Source: Shewanella sp. OPT22 (lineage in GTDB: Bacteria; Pseudomonadota; Gammaproteobacteria; Enterobacterales; Shewanellaceae). From it: a stretch of DNA of 64,000 nt. Positions 38,149 through 47,771 of the stretch are shown here, piece by piece. Both the position numbers and the translations under genes were made by a program. Below the pieces are notes generated by a model. That model was not told the origin of the DNA and searched no databases. It saw only the letters and a program-made list of their open reading frames with translations. Where the stretch lies: positions 15,095 to 79,094 of the forward strand of contig NZ_PGVH01000029.1 of assembly GCF_004168585.1 (NCBI RefSeq), written 5' to 3'. The first letter of the stretch is position 1; every line of letters starts with the position of its first letter.

Positions 38149-39240
38149 TTAGATAACTATCAATTCACCTTGCAATGCGCCTGCCAACTTTAATGCTTCA
38201 AGTATCGCAAGTACGTCAGAAGGTGCTGCGCCAACCAAATTCACTGCTCGGACTAATTCATCCAGTGTCGTTCCAGGATTGAATAAGAACATGCGTTTGT
38301 AGTCTTCAGAGACATCAATATTAGAGTTGGTAGTAACGGCGGTTTCACCTTGACCAAACGCATTTGGTTGCGAAACTTGTGTTTGCTCAGCAATAGTGAC
38401 GGTTAAGCCCCCGTGAGTAATCGCTGCGGGTCTTAATCGCACCTGTTGACCAACGACAATTGTGCCCGTGCGTGAATTAACAATCACTTTTGCGGCCTCT
38501 GCCGCTAGGTCAACGTTTAAATTTTCAATAACTGCTAAAAATGAAACACGTTGAGAAGCATCACGTGGGGCACTGACTCTTACAGAAGTCGCATCCAATG
38601 GCATTGCAACATCCGGCCCTAGAAGCTCATTAATGGTATCGGCCATACGCTTTGCCGACGAGAAATCTGGGCGGTGTAAGTTGAATGTTAAGTAATCACC
38701 ATTTGCAAAAGGCGACTTAACTTCTCGCTCAACAATGGAGCCATTAGGAATACGGCCAACAGTTGGCGTATTTTGTATGACTTTAGAACCATCGAGTCCT
38801 TCAGCACTGAAACCACTGACGACAAGACTGCCTTGTGCAATGGCGTACACTTTTCCGTTTACCCCTTTAAGGAAAGTTTGCAGTAAAGTTCCACCACGTA
38901 AACTCTTGGCTTCACCAATGCTCGACACTGTGACATCAAGGTTCTGGCCAGCTTTAATAAACGGTGGCATATCAGCATGAACGGCTACAACGGCAATATT
39001 TTTTATTTTCGGTCTAAAGCTGTCCGGCAAATTAATGCCGAAATTTTTCAACATGGTTTTAAACGTCTGCTCAGTATAGCGAGTTTTTTCACCCGTTCCT
39101 GGTAAGCCGACAACCAATCCGTAACCAATTAACTGGTTGTGACGAACACCTTGAATATTTGAGATATCTTTAATTCTCTGAGCAAAAACCTCTGTGGTTA
39201 ACAGCATCAAGAGCAAACTTAATATTACTTTTATTTTCAT
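38149..39240 (-). CDS. flgI: Flagellar P-ring protein
   Basis: 363 aa from the ATG giving a clean signal peptide ([20 protein letters not shown]), with GGAG 9 nt upstream; an ATG 15 bp earlier is less well placed. The mature start [20 protein letters not shown] and the VVGLPGTGE segment are diagnostic. It forms the periplasmic P ring with the FlgA chaperone encoded at 47025. Confidence 0.95.
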   Translation of the reverse strand: MKIKVILSLLLMLLTTEVFAQRIKDISNIQGVRHNQLIGYGLVVGLPGTGEKTRYTEQTFKTMLKNFGINLPDSFRPKIKNIAVVAVHADMPPFIKAGQNLDVTVSSIGEAKSLRGGTLLQTFLKGVNGKVYAIAQGSLVVSGFSAEGLDGSKVIQNTPTVGRIPNGSIVEREVKSPFANGDYLTFNLHRPDFSSAKRMADTINELLGPDVAMPLDATSVRVSAPRDASQRVSFLAVIENLNVDLAAEAAKVIVNSRTGTIVVGQQVRLRPAAITHGGLTVTIAEQTQVSQPNAFGQGETAVTTNSNIDVSEDYKRMFLFNPGTTLDELVRAVNLVGAAPSDVLAILEALKLAGALQGELIVI

Positions 39241-39258
39241 AACCTTGATCTCCATAAC

Positions 39259-39933
39259 CTAGAAAGGCCACCAATCGCTTAAGAAAAACTTGTTAAGCCA
39301 GCCGACTTTTTGTGCTTCGGCAAAGGTGCCTGTTCCACTGTATTGAATACGCGCATTCGCAATTCGAGTAGAGTCAATCGTGTTATCAGGGCGAATGTCT
39401 TCACTTCGTACTAACCCAGTAACTCGAATGAACTCTTCACCATTGTTGATGGATATCCATTTCTCGCCACGCACTACTAAATGCCCATTAGAAAGTACTT
39501 TCATTACATTGGCGGAAATACTGCCTGAAAGGCTATTACTTTGATTTGCATCAGATTCACGGCTGGTATCGAATGAATCGTTATAACGAAAGTCGAGCGG
39601 TTTACCTTTAAGGGTGATATTGGCGCCGCCACCGAAAATAGGGTCGATAGAATTAGAATTGGCCTTGGTGATTTCACTCGTGGCACTTTTACGAGCCTGC
39701 GTAGCCTCAGAAAGATTAATAGTGATGATGTCGCCTACTTTATGTGCACGTATATCGGAATATAAACTCGCTGCTTCCGCATCCATGTAAATCGACCCCG
39801 TTGGCTCTACTCTCGTAGGAGGAGTATCTGGGTAAACTGGCGCATAAAATGGATCATCTGGAATTGGCTTGTGGCTGGTAGAGTTACAAGCTGAAAGTAC
39901 AACGACCATGCCAACAATGAATAAGCTACGCAT
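39259..39933 (-). CDS. flgH: Flagellar L-ring lipoprotein
   Basis: 224 aa with lipobox LSAC in the signal peptide, [16 protein letters not shown] and the C-terminal [13 protein letters not shown]. It forms the outer-membrane L ring. Several start codons are stacked (TTG, ATG, ATG); the last is best spaced from GGTGA. It lies 13 bp after flgG. Confidence 0.95.
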   Translation of the reverse strand: MRSLFIVGMVVVLSACNSTSHKPIPDDPFYAPVYPDTPPTRVEPTGSIYMDAEAASLYSDIRAHKVGDIITINLSEATQARKSATSEITKANSNSIDPIFGGGANITLKGKPLDFRYNDSFDTSRESDANQSNSLSGSISANVMKVLSNGHLVVRGEKWISINNGEEFIRVTGLVRSEDIRPDNTIDSTRIANARIQYSGTGTFAEAQKVGWLNKFFLSDWWPF

Positions 39934-39946
39934 CATCAATCACCCA

Positions 39947-40735
39947 TTATAGATTTTGGTTAACGTAAGACAGCATTTGGTCAACGGCCGAGATCACTTT
40001 CGAGTTCATCTCGTAAATACGCTGACTTTCAATCAGATTCACTAATTCTTCAGTAACGTTCACGTTTGACGTTTCAAGCGCCCCTTGACGAATGGCCCCC
40101 ATACCATCTAACGCTGCAGTGCCCTGAATGGGTGCTCCGCTTGCCCCTGTCTCTAAGTACAAGTTTTGCCCCATTGGCTCTAGACCTGATGGATTAATAA
40201 AATCAGACATACTGAACTGACCCAGCACTTGGTTTTCTGCTGCACCATTAGTTTTGACAGAGACTTCACCTTCTGCAGACACGGTTATGCTCGTTGCATC
40301 TTCAGGGATCGTAATAGCTGGCTGAATAACATAACCCGCACCTGACGTTACAATTTGACCTTGGTCATCTAAGCTGAACTGTCCATTTCGTGTATAAGAA
40401 GTGCTGCCATCAGGCATTTGAACTTCAAAGAAACCAGGCCCTTCAACCATCAAATCTAGCGAATTATCTGTGGTCAGCATGTTTCCTTGGGTAAACTGCT
40501 TTTGTGTGGCAACCACTTTGGTACCTGCACCAATGTTCAAACCATTAGGTAACTTGGTGTTGTTTGCACTAATACCACCCGCCTGATTCACTGTTTGATA
40601 GAGTAAATCTTCAAAAACAGCTCGGCTTTTTTTATAACCAACCGTACTGGCATTGGCGACGTTATTTGAAATAACCGCAATATCTGTTTGTTGGGCGTCA
40701 AGCCCGGTTTTGCTTATCCATAATGCCGGATGCAT
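39947..40735 (-). CDS. flgG: Flagellar distal rod protein
   Basis: 262 aa, standard length. The MHPALWISKTGLDAQQTD start, SNNVANASTVGYKKSRAVFEDL and the C-terminal helix VNLIESQRIYEMNSKVI identify FlgG. It forms the distal rod. GGGGAG precedes the ATG, and flgF ends 11 bp upstream. Confidence 0.96.
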   Translation of the reverse strand: MHPALWISKTGLDAQQTDIAVISNNVANASTVGYKKSRAVFEDLLYQTVNQAGGISANNTKLPNGLNIGAGTKVVATQKQFTQGNMLTTDNSLDLMVEGPGFFEVQMPDGSTSYTRNGQFSLDDQGQIVTSGAGYVIQPAITIPEDATSITVSAEGEVSVKTNGAAENQVLGQFSMSDFINPSGLEPMGQNLYLETGASGAPIQGTAALDGMGAIRQGALETSNVNVTEELVNLIESQRIYEMNSKVISAVDQMLSYVNQNL

Positions 40736-40746
40736 GACATACTCCC

Positions 40747-41490
40747 CTAGCTCATTCTCATCATTTGAGCAGAAGCACGATCGTTATCTTCTGCCGTTTT
40801 CATCATTTTCACTTGCATCTCGAACTGACGCTGAATATCGATTAATGCAACCATTTCTTCAACTGCACTCACATTACTGCTTTCGATTGCGCCACTTTCC
40901 AGTGCTACGTCTAAATCAATCGGTTGAGGCTGTCCCGACGTATGTCTGAATAACCCATCTTGACCTCGCATCAACTCTGCCGTTTCAGGATTAACTAGCT
41001 TGATGCGTCCAACTTGCTCTAACGCTTCAGCTGGCGCACCTTGAGGCCTAACGGTAATGGTTCCGTCTTGGCTTATTTCTACTTTCTCGATGGGAAGCGG
41101 TAACACTATCGGACCGTCTTGTCCCATAATTGGGTTACCACGGTCATTTTGTAATAGGCCAGTAGTGTCAAAACTCAAGCTCCCCGAGCGGGTATAAGCT
41201 TCTTCACCTTCTGCACTTTGCACCGCTAACCAACCATCACCTTTAATGGCAACGTCAAGATCTCGACCAGTTGTTTTGATTGCACCGGATTGAAAATTGG
41301 CGCTCGGTTGCTCAGTCATCGCAAACACTCGTGTAGGCAAACCATCGCCAAAAGCTTGCATTGAGCGAGCTTGTGCCATGTCGGCTTTGAAACCATCGGT
41401 ATTTGCATTGGCTAAGTTATTGGCACGAACGGCCAATTCAGCCATATTTTGTTTAGCACCGCTGGCGGCAATATAAAGCAGCTTATCCAT
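40747..41490 (-). CDS. flgF: Flagellar proximal rod protein FlgF
   Basis: 247 aa from the ATG after the initial GTG. MDKLLYIAASGAKQNM and RANNLANANTDGFKAD are typical of FlgF. It builds the proximal rod. It is the first gene of the second flg transcript: a terminator and a sigma-54 type promoter lie in the 184 bp before it. Confidence 0.95.
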   Translation of the reverse strand: MDKLLYIAASGAKQNMAELAVRANNLANANTDGFKADMAQARSMQAFGDGLPTRVFAMTEQPSANFQSGAIKTTGRDLDVAIKGDGWLAVQSAEGEEAYTRSGSLSFDTTGLLQNDRGNPIMGQDGPIVLPLPIEKVEISQDGTITVRPQGAPAEALEQVGRIKLVNPETAELMRGQDGLFRHTSGQPQPIDLDVALESGAIESSNVSAVEEMVALIDIQRQFEMQVKMMKTAEDNDRASAQMMRMS

Positions 41491-41528
41491 CACTCAATCC
41501 GTCAAAACTTAATACTTATGATGAATAA

Positions 41529-41544
41529 AGCATCGAACGTGCCA
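41529..41544 (-). promoter_or_regulatory. Sigma-54 promoter of flgF
   Basis: On the minus strand TGGCAC-N5-ATGCT keeps the complete -24 element and a GC at -12 with the exact spacing of TGGCAC-N5-TTGCA. It lies about 40 bp before flgF and after the flgE terminator, so it should drive flgFGHIJKL. Confidence 0.75.
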
Positions 41545-41613
41545 ATTGATTAGAAGTAAGTGTTTATCGGCTATTTATTAGCCTGGAAAGAAAAAAAACG
41601 AAATGCTTTGTGA

Positions 41614-41650
41614 TAAAGAGGAAAGCCATTGCCGCAGAGGCAATGGCTTT
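41614..41650 (-). terminator. Rho-independent terminator of flgBCDE
   Basis: AAAGCCATTGCC/GGCAATGGCTTT is a perfect 12-bp stem with a 5-nt loop. On the minus strand it is followed by CCTCTTTATC after the terminal TTT. It lies 25 bp after the flgE stop and ends the upstream flg operon. Confidence 0.85.
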
Positions 41651-41674
41651 AATGTAACAAATGAACGTTGTAAC

Positions 41675-43051
41675 TTATTGAATCTGTAAAATCGTTTGTT
41701 GCAGAGTACTGTTCACTTCCAGCGTTCTCGAGTTAGCTTGGAAGTTACGCTGTGCAGAAATCAAATCAACAAGCTCAGTCGTTAAATCAACGTTCGATTG
41801 TTCAAGTGCCGAAGAACGAATACTACCTAGCGTACCACTGTTCGCTTCACCTGCTAGTGCAGGACCTGAATCCAAACTTGAGCGCCAAGACGTATTGCCA
41901 ACCTGAGTTAATCCCTGCTCATTTTGGAATCTCGCCAATGCAACACGTGATAATGGGATAGTCGAGCCATTACTGTAACTCGCATTAATCAGTCCATCAG
42001 CACCAATTTCAACATTCGTCAAACGCCCGACAGTCGAACCATCTTGGCTTAATTTAGTGACTTCAAACGGTGCTGCAAACTGCGTTGGGTTGTCAAACTC
42101 GATGTTCAAAGCTTGTGTACCATCTGCACCTAAACCAAGTACATTGGCACCCGTTACACCTAATGCTTCAGTATTGATTGTTGCAGGCGTACTTCCAGTG
42201 TAACCACCTACATTATCAAATGTAATGACAGCCCCTTTCCAGTCGCCAGCTAAAGCATCACGATTTCCATCAACTACTCCATCTGGTTCACCGCCCGCAC
42301 CATCGTCTGCATCAACAGAGTACTGCGCTTGAGGCCCAGCAACATCAACTGGCTCGCCATCAACCGCATAGAAGGCAACCCAGTTGTTTCCATCATTGTG
42401 AGAAGCGTTCTCAGGCTTAACAAAATATGTGGTCATTACATGCGGCTCACCCAAGGAGTCATAAAATGTAATGGATGTAGAATTATTAAACGTTTCAGGG
42501 TCTTCAGGGTCAAATGCTGCTGGATCTTTAGGGTCTTCAGCAACATTCAAGTTCATTTGCAAATCAATTTTAGTCGTTTGCTCAGGACGCCCTGCTGTAT
42601 CAGGAATTCTTACTGGCTCAGTTGTCGTTAAACTGACGGATGTGGAGTTGCCGTTTTTATCAACAGGGAAAGTTCTTAAAAAATTACCTGCCGAGTCAAC
42701 CATAAAACCTTCAGAATCAACTTTAAATGCACCAGCACGGGTAAACGTTAAATCTTGAGAGTTTTGATCTGAAGATGTTACAAAGTAACCGCCTCCACTG
42801 ATCGCCATATCAAGTGCATTATTCGTAAACTGCAAACTCCCTTGATGGAATTGCTGAGCAACTTGAGTTGTTGTTACCCCGCCACCCACGGTTGTTTTAC
42901 CGTTCGAGAAGATTGAATTTGCATAAACATCAGCGAACTCAGCACGCGATTCTTTGAAACCAATGGTATTAGCATTTGCAATATTATTGGCGGTAGTGTT
43001 TAAGTCCTTTTGTGCGGCTTCAATGCCACTTAAGGCGATGTTGAACGACAT
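41675..43051 (-). CDS. flgE: Flagellar hook protein
   Basis: 458 aa. MSFNIALSGIEAAQKDLNTT and ANNIANANTIGFKESRAEFADVY mark the hook D0 domain, and the C-terminal VDLTTELVDLISAQRNFQAN is typical. It polymerises into the hook. The middle is acidic and Asp/Gly-rich (YSVDADDGAGGEPDG), a variable surface domain. It follows flgD with a small intercistronic hairpin between them and is the last gene before a strong terminator. Confidence 0.95.
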   Translation of the reverse strand: MSFNIALSGIEAAQKDLNTTANNIANANTIGFKESRAEFADVYANSIFSNGKTTVGGGVTTTQVAQQFHQGSLQFTNNALDMAISGGGYFVTSSDQNSQDLTFTRAGAFKVDSEGFMVDSAGNFLRTFPVDKNGNSTSVSLTTTEPVRIPDTAGRPEQTTKIDLQMNLNVAEDPKDPAAFDPEDPETFNNSTSITFYDSLGEPHVMTTYFVKPENASHNDGNNWVAFYAVDGEPVDVAGPQAQYSVDADDGAGGEPDGVVDGNRDALAGDWKGAVITFDNVGGYTGSTPATINTEALGVTGANVLGLGADGTQALNIEFDNPTQFAAPFEVTKLSQDGSTVGRLTNVEIGADGLINASYSNGSTIPLSRVALARFQNEQGLTQVGNTSWRSSLDSGPALAGEANSGTLGSIRSSALEQSNVDLTTELVDLISAQRNFQANSRTLEVNSTLQQTILQIQ

Positions 43052-43115
43052 AAGTCCCCCTGTTCTGCATCAAGATTTAACTGGCGAATCCTCGCCAAAT
43101 TCTTATTCCAAATAT

Positions 43116-43140
43116 GAAAGGTCGGTTGATTCGACCTTTC
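43116..43140 (-). terminator. Hairpin between flgD and flgE
   Basis: GAAAGGTCG/CGACCTTTC is a 9-bp stem with a 7-nt loop, 14 bp after the flgD stop. The minus-strand T-run is interrupted (ATATTT), so partial termination or mRNA stabilisation is more likely than full termination. Hook protein is needed in larger amounts than the hook cap, so differential stability would make sense. Confidence 0.5.
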
Positions 43141-43153
43141 TTACGTGTTCTTT

Positions 43154-43849
43154 CTAAGTTTCTGAAACGGCTAGCACATCACTCAATTTAACGGCACTTC
43201 CACCTGCCAAATTAAGAATTGCCCCAGTTTGAGCTGTACCCAATGAAACGCTACTTACGTGTGCATAGGTTGAAACTGGCAAATCTTGTGTTTCACCATC
43301 AACAATCCCGCTGGCTTTTAAGGTATATTCACCTTCTGCAACAGGGTTACCGTTTTTATCTTTACCATCCCACTTAAGTTCGATATTGCCACCGTCACTG
43401 CCGTCGGCTTCAAAGGTAGTAATCAACTGGCCTTTACTGTCTTCCACTCGGACATTAATCGTTTCAACTGGTGATGTTGTGCTGGCCACACCTCTAAGCT
43501 CAGGGTTTGTTGCTGAAACATTACCTGAACTCGTCGGGATCAAAACTTTACGTCCAACCAAGCTAGAAGCTTGAAGTGCTTGGCTCGAACTCATTGTCTG
43601 ATTCAGATTCAAAATTTCTTTATTTAAGTTGCCAATCCCATCAACAGTAGAAAATGACGCCATTTGCGCAATCATCTGATCATTATCAACAGGTTTAAAC
43701 GGGTCTTGATATGCCAACTGCTGAGACAACAATGAAAAAAAGTCATCTTGTGTGAGAGACTGATTGTTATTCGGCTCGGGCGTTTCCGATTGCTCAGGCA
43801 GCCTTAAACTGTCTAAAAAAGGATTACCTGTAGAGTTAATGTCATTCAT
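43154..43849 (-). CDS. flgD: Flagellar hook assembly scaffold (hook cap) FlgD
   Basis: 231 aa. The N-terminal DFFSLLSQQLAYQDPFKPVDNDQMIAQM segment and the C-terminal FlgD Ig-like/TUDOR region (ELKWDGKDKNGNPVAEGEY) identify it. It caps the growing hook. AGGAGTAGG lies before the ATG, and flgC ends 10 bp upstream. Confidence 0.95.
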   Translation of the reverse strand: MNDINSTGNPFLDSLRLPEQSETPEPNNNQSLTQDDFFSLLSQQLAYQDPFKPVDNDQMIAQMASFSTVDGIGNLNKEILNLNQTMSSSQALQASSLVGRKVLIPTSSGNVSATNPELRGVASTTSPVETINVRVEDSKGQLITTFEADGSDGGNIELKWDGKDKNGNPVAEGEYTLKASGIVDGETQDLPVSTYAHVSSVSLGTAQTGAILNLAGGSAVKLSDVLAVSET

Positions 43850-43858
43850 AACCTACTC

Positions 43859-44287
43859 CTACTTACCCATTCTCAAGGTTTGCTGAAGCATACTTTTCGC
43901 AGTATCAGCAACTTGGGTGTTCATTTGATATGTTCGAGATGCAGAAATCATGTCAGCCATCTCTTCCATCACATTAACGTTGGGCTTATATATAAAACCG
44001 TCACCGTCAGCCATTGGGTGATCTGGTGAAAATTCTTTAATCAATGGTTTGTCGCTTTCAACTATGCCCTTTACTGCGACTTTCATTGATGATTGGTTTC
44101 CCTGCATTTGAGATGCAGAAGCCTTATCCATTTCTGCTGCAAAAACAGGATGACGAGCACGGTATGTTTCATCAATGCTACTGGATACCGCATCAGCGTT
44201 GGCAATGTTACTCGCGGTCGTATTCAGGCGAACTGATTGTGCAGACATACCTGAACCTGCAACATCGAAAATATTAAATAAGCTCAT
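43859..44287 (-). CDS. flgC: Flagellar proximal rod protein FlgC
   Basis: 142 aa. It shows the FlgC pattern: FDVAGSGMSAQSVRLNTTASNIANAD at the start, YKPNVNVMEEMADMISASRTYQMN near the end. It forms part of the proximal rod with FlgB and FlgF. It begins 2 bp after flgB. Confidence 0.96.
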   Translation of the reverse strand: MSLFNIFDVAGSGMSAQSVRLNTTASNIANADAVSSSIDETYRARHPVFAAEMDKASASQMQGNQSSMKVAVKGIVESDKPLIKEFSPDHPMADGDGFIYKPNVNVMEEMADMISASRTYQMNTQVADTAKSMLQQTLRMGK

Positions 44288-44289
44288 AA

Positions 44290-44688
44290 TTATTCACCCC
44301 TGATCGCTTTCTTCATTCCATTGAATTTGCTTTCTAAAAAGCCCAGTGACATTTGATATTCCAAAGCGTTTTCCATAAAGGAAGCTTGTTCTGTTTGCAT
44401 GTCCACTGTATTGCCATCACCTGTATCTGGCTGGTTAGGAATTCGATAGCCTGTTTCGGCTTGCACCACACTTTGAATTGAAAAGTGTTGCTGGTGAGTG
44501 CCGCCTAAACTGACGCCACGTTGTTTTGACACAGCACTTCGCATCGCTTGTTCAAAATCAACGTCTTTTGCTTTGTAATGAGGTGTGTCTGCATTTGCGA
44601 TATTGCTGGACAATACTTCCGCACGCTTTGCTCTTACGCCTAACGTATGCTGATGAACACCTAATGCTTTATCGAAACCAATCGCCAT
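44290..44688 (-). CDS. flgB: Flagellar proximal rod protein FlgB
   Basis: 132 aa from the ATG giving MAIGFDKALGVHQ, with AAAGG before it; an in-frame extension to 44727 would run through the promoter. LSSNIANADTPHYKAKDVDFEQAM is the FlgB signature. It is first in flgBCDE, with a canonical sigma-54 element 34 bp upstream. Confidence 0.96.
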   Translation of the reverse strand: MAIGFDKALGVHQHTLGVRAKRAEVLSSNIANADTPHYKAKDVDFEQAMRSAVSKQRGVSLGGTHQQHFSIQSVVQAETGYRIPNQPDTGDGNTVDMQTEQASFMENALEYQMSLGFLESKFNGMKKAIRGE

Positions 44689-44722
44689 AAAATTGCCTTT
44701 ACAATGGACTTTGTTTTGTAAA

Positions 44723-44738
44723 TGCAATAGCTATGCCA
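44723..44738 (-). promoter_or_regulatory. Sigma-54 promoter of flgB
   Basis: On the minus strand TGGCAT-N5-TTGCA matches the sigma-54 consensus TGGCAC-N5-TTGCA at 10 of 11 positions with exact spacing. It lies 34 bp before the flgB ATG and after the cheR terminator. Control by an FlrC-type activator is expected in polar-flagellum hierarchies. Confidence 0.85.
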
Positions 44739-44781
44739 AAAATTTATCGAGATGGAATTTGAATGAAAATAGTGTAGATGT

Positions 44782-44810
44782 GAATAAAAGAAGAGCGGGA
44801 TAAACCCGCT
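44782..44810 (-). terminator. Terminator of cheR
   Basis: On the minus strand AGCGGG-TTTAT-CCCGCT is followed by CTTCTTTTATT. It lies 16 bp after the cheR stop and separates the cheV/cheR transcript from flgB. Confidence 0.8.
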
Positions 44811-44825
44811 ATACAACCGAATAGA

Positions 44826-45656
44826 TTATTTTTTACGATAAAAAATACCGGGATTACAACGAATCATGTCAAATTCGTCCGTCAATCCAGTAATGGACTC
44901 AGAAGCCCCAAGAAATAAGATTCCATTTGGATTAAGGGCGGCAGCGAATTGCCGTAAGATATTAGCCTTTGCCTCTGCAGAAAAGTAAATCAAAACATTT
45001 CGGCAAAATATCACATCAAACTTGCCCAATATGCTGTAACTTTCTAGCAAGTTATGGCTTCTGAAGTTCACCAAAGAGCGTACTTTAGGCTTAACTTTCA
45101 TATTGCCTGACGGTAAGTCATCAAAGAATTGACGCTTTCGTTCTTCAGACAATCCTCTCGCCAATGCAAGGCTATCATATTCCGCTTGAGCGCAGCGCTC
45201 TAACATCGTTGAAGATAAATCTGTTGCGGTAACAGTAATACCACGACCAAAACTATTTGCTTTTTGCTGTTGATACTCGAGGATGCTCATCCCAATAGAA
45301 TACGGTTCTTGTCCTGAAGAACAAGCCGCAGACCAAACTTTGATAGGCGCTTTTTTTGCATCCATTTCAGGAAGTACTTGCTTAACAAGTAACTCAAATG
45401 GATAACGGTCACGAAACCACAAGGTTTCATTCGTTGTCATCGCATCAATTGCATCAAGCCTCAGTTGACGTTCCGTAGGCTCCATTGAACGCTTTATAAC
45501 ATGAGAAATACTTGGCAAATCATACTTTCCCATCAATGGCGCAAGTCTACTACGTACAAGATACTGTTTATTGTCACCTAATACGATTCCGCTTTGCTTT
45601 TCTAAAAAGCGGCGAAACTTTTGGTATTCATCATCTGCAAATGTGCTATTTGGCAC
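44826..45656 (-). CDS. cheR: Chemotaxis protein methyltransferase
   Basis: 276 aa. The N-terminal CheR helical domain is followed by the SAM-binding fold with VWSAACSSGQEPYSIGM, ATDLSSTMLERC and FDVIFCRNVLIYF. It methylates glutamates on chemoreceptors. The GTG start has AGGA 7 nt upstream. Its place between cheV and flgB is standard for Vibrio- and Shewanella-type polar flagellar loci. Confidence 0.95.
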   Translation of the reverse strand: MPNSTFADDEYQKFRRFLEKQSGIVLGDNKQYLVRSRLAPLMGKYDLPSISHVIKRSMEPTERQLRLDAIDAMTTNETLWFRDRYPFELLVKQVLPEMDAKKAPIKVWSAACSSGQEPYSIGMSILEYQQQKANSFGRGITVTATDLSSTMLERCAQAEYDSLALARGLSEERKRQFFDDLPSGNMKVKPKVRSLVNFRSHNLLESYSILGKFDVIFCRNVLIYFSAEAKANILRQFAAALNPNGILFLGASESITGLTDEFDMIRCNPGIFYRKK

Positions 45657-45748
45657 CGTACCATCCTAAGTTTTAATACAATTGGCATTCAAGTTTGCCT
45701 AAGGCGCTGCTTTATACCTTAGCTTATGAATCAATTCAACAACGAATT

Positions 45749-45770
45749 TAATAGTGTAATAACACTATTA
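45749..45770 (-). terminator. Hairpin downstream of cheV
   Basis: TAATAGTGT-TATT-ACACTATTA on the minus strand, a 9-bp stem with tetraloop, lies 10 bp after the cheV stop. It is AT-rich with only a weak T-run, so it may terminate incompletely and allow cheR read-through. Confidence 0.5.
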
Positions 45771-45779
45771 TAATTTATG

Positions 45780-46700
45780 TTACAAGCTTAATTGTTTATT
45801 CACTGCTGAAGCTAATTCATCTGGATTAAATTTCGCAATAAAGTCATCAGCTCCAACCTTTTGCACCATTGCCTGATTAAATACTCCACTTAACGAAGTA
45901 TGCAAAACAACTTTTATGTTTTTCAGCTTTGGGTTTCCTCGGATTTCAGCCGTTAATGTATAACCATCCATTTCAGGCATTTCAATGTCTGAAATAATCA
46001 GAGGAATATCACTTGATAAGTCTTCGCTACTTTCAGCTTTATGTTTAAGCATGTCTAACGCTTCACGACCATCTTTTGCGGTTTCAATATTTAGATTAAG
46101 AGAGGACAGCGCTCTTACAATTTGTTTACGAGCCACCGATGAATCATCAATAACTAATACGTTATATTGTTGCTCCCTATCTATTGTTAGCTGCTCATCA
46201 AGCTCTTTACTTATCTCGGTTTTCACAGGAGAGATTTCGTCTAGAATTTTTTCTACATCTAAAATCTCCACAAGCTCACCGTCTAATTCAGCCACAGCCG
46301 TTAAGTATGAATTCTTACCTGCGCCAGTGGGAGGAGGCATAATACCTTCCCAATTCATATTAACAATACGCTCAACTGAGGATACGAGAAACCCCTGAAC
46401 ACTTCGGTTGTATTCTGAGATGATGATAAAGCTCTTATCGATGTTCTCGATTGGTTTTCCACCAGTGGCTGCACTTAAATCAATAACTGAAATCGTAGTA
46501 CCACGAATATGAGCAATCCCGCGAACAAATGAATTGAGTTTAGGAAGAGATGTTAAGGGCGGGCATTGAAGCACTTCCTTGACTTTAAATACATTGATAC
46601 CGAACCTTTGAGAATCATCAAACTTGAATAACAATAGCTCTAAACGGTTTTGACCAACAAGTTGAGTTCGTTTGTTTACCGACTCGAGAATACTTGACAT
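45780..46700 (-). CDS. cheV: Chemotaxis coupling protein CheV (CheW-receiver hybrid)
   Basis: 306 aa from the ATG giving MSSILESVNKRTQLVG; the in-frame extension to 46796 does not look like protein. An N-terminal CheW domain (about 15-165) includes GIAHIRGTTISVIDL. The C-terminal receiver has DDSS (with phosphoacceptor Asp in ISDIEMPEMDGYTL) and a conserved Lys (FIAKFNPDEL). It couples receptors to CheA and may act in adaptation. A sigma-28 element lies about 190 bp upstream. Confidence 0.94.
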   Translation of the reverse strand: MSSILESVNKRTQLVGQNRLELLLFKFDDSQRFGINVFKVKEVLQCPPLTSLPKLNSFVRGIAHIRGTTISVIDLSAATGGKPIENIDKSFIIISEYNRSVQGFLVSSVERIVNMNWEGIMPPPTGAGKNSYLTAVAELDGELVEILDVEKILDEISPVKTEISKELDEQLTIDREQQYNVLVIDDSSVARKQIVRALSSLNLNIETAKDGREALDMLKHKAESSEDLSSDIPLIISDIEMPEMDGYTLTAEIRGNPKLKNIKVVLHTSLSGVFNQAMVQKVGADDFIAKFNPDELASAVNKQLSL

Positions 46701-46886
46701 AGCTCTGCCTATCCTTAACAACAGTCCATGTTTTTGGCATAAGCCTTTAAAACAAGAACAAAATCTAAGTGTCTTCGCAATTATACCTTTTGCCATTAAG
46801 ATGAGTCAGTTCCGTTGCATCTTTATTAGTTAGCCCATCTTATTTTTTTAACGTGAAAAATAGATATGCTACACAATTGTAAATAT

Positions 46887-46913
46887 TTAACGGAATAAAC
46901 TCCAATAACTTTA
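46887..46913 (-). promoter_or_regulatory. Sigma-28 (FliA) promoter of cheV
   Basis: On the minus strand TAAAGTTA-N11-TCCGTTAA agrees with the FliA consensus with exact spacing and close to the flagellin promoters. It would give a leader of about 180 nt before the cheV ATG. Confidence 0.65.
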
Positions 46914-47024
46914 CAGTATATTGTTAAACTATAACCATACTAATTATGACGTAGAGTAAATAAACATTTACTTACACGCACAAAGTATAGGCATATTTTT
47001 ATATATCGACAGAGTATTAAAAAA

Positions 47025-47726
47025 ATGAAAGTTAGTTTTTTTTTATTTATTGCCATAATGGTTACTGCGCCTTCTACTTACAGCAAAGTAAACCCTTACG
47101 TTCCAACGCTACAAGATATCTCTAATGCTGCTCAGCGTGCTGTAAAAGATAAAATTGTGCCCGCAAAAAATGCAAAAATCACAATCATACCTCAAAATAT
47201 TAATGAGCGATTTAAAAGACCACAATGCATTTCTCCTATTTCAGCCTCGCTAGTAACACCAAAGCTAAAAAGAAATAACACCGTAAAATTGAGTTGTAAA
47301 ACGAATAACGCCTACCCTTGGCAAGTATACCTTTCGGTCGTGGTTAAAACTCAATATCAAGTTGCTGTTCCAACTAAGACTTTGGCCTCGAATGAGTTAA
47401 TCGATGCGTCTAAAGTGACCTTAAAATATCTCGATGAAAATTCAATTCGAGGAACGCATTTCGATTCTTTAAAAACCATTATAGGAACTAAAACCAAGAA
47501 GAGAATTGCTAAAAATCATCCAATATTTTCACAAAATATATGTTTTGTTTGCAAAGGTGATACAGTAAAAATTATTGCAAGTACGAAAAGTTTTTCCATT
47601 CGAACTACTGGAACAGCAAAAACTGATGGAAATTTGCACGACACTATTGAAGTTTTAAACAATCACTCAAACAAAACCATTAAAGCTCAAGTAATTGGGA
47701 TTGGCGAAGTTCAAGTCAAGATGTAG
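47025..47726 (+). CDS. flgA: Flagellar P-ring assembly chaperone FlgA
   Basis: 233 aa with a signal peptide (about 1-20). The C-terminal SAF-like region has VAVPTKTLASNELIDASKVTLKYLD, and GDTVKIIASTKSFSIRTTGTA near the end is typical. It assists P-ring (FlgI) assembly in the periplasm. It is divergent from cheV and upstream of flgM-flgN, the usual order. Confidence 0.9.
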   Translation: MKVSFFLFIAIMVTAPSTYSKVNPYVPTLQDISNAAQRAVKDKIVPAKNAKITIIPQNINERFKRPQCISPISASLVTPKLKRNNTVKLSCKTNNAYPWQVYLSVVVKTQYQVAVPTKTLASNELIDASKVTLKYLDENSIRGTHFDSLKTIIGTKTKKRIAKNHPIFSQNICFVCKGDTVKIIASTKSFSIRTTGTAKTDGNLHDTIEVLNNHSNKTIKAQVIGIGEVQVKM

Positions 47727-47771
47727 AATGTACTCAATGGTATCTTTATAAAATTAAATTGGCTTTTTTGC

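Noticed and set aside
46701-46796. N-terminal extension of cheV
   Set aside because: The added residues are Cys/Lys-rich and unlike CheV; MSSILESVNKRTQLVG is the family start.
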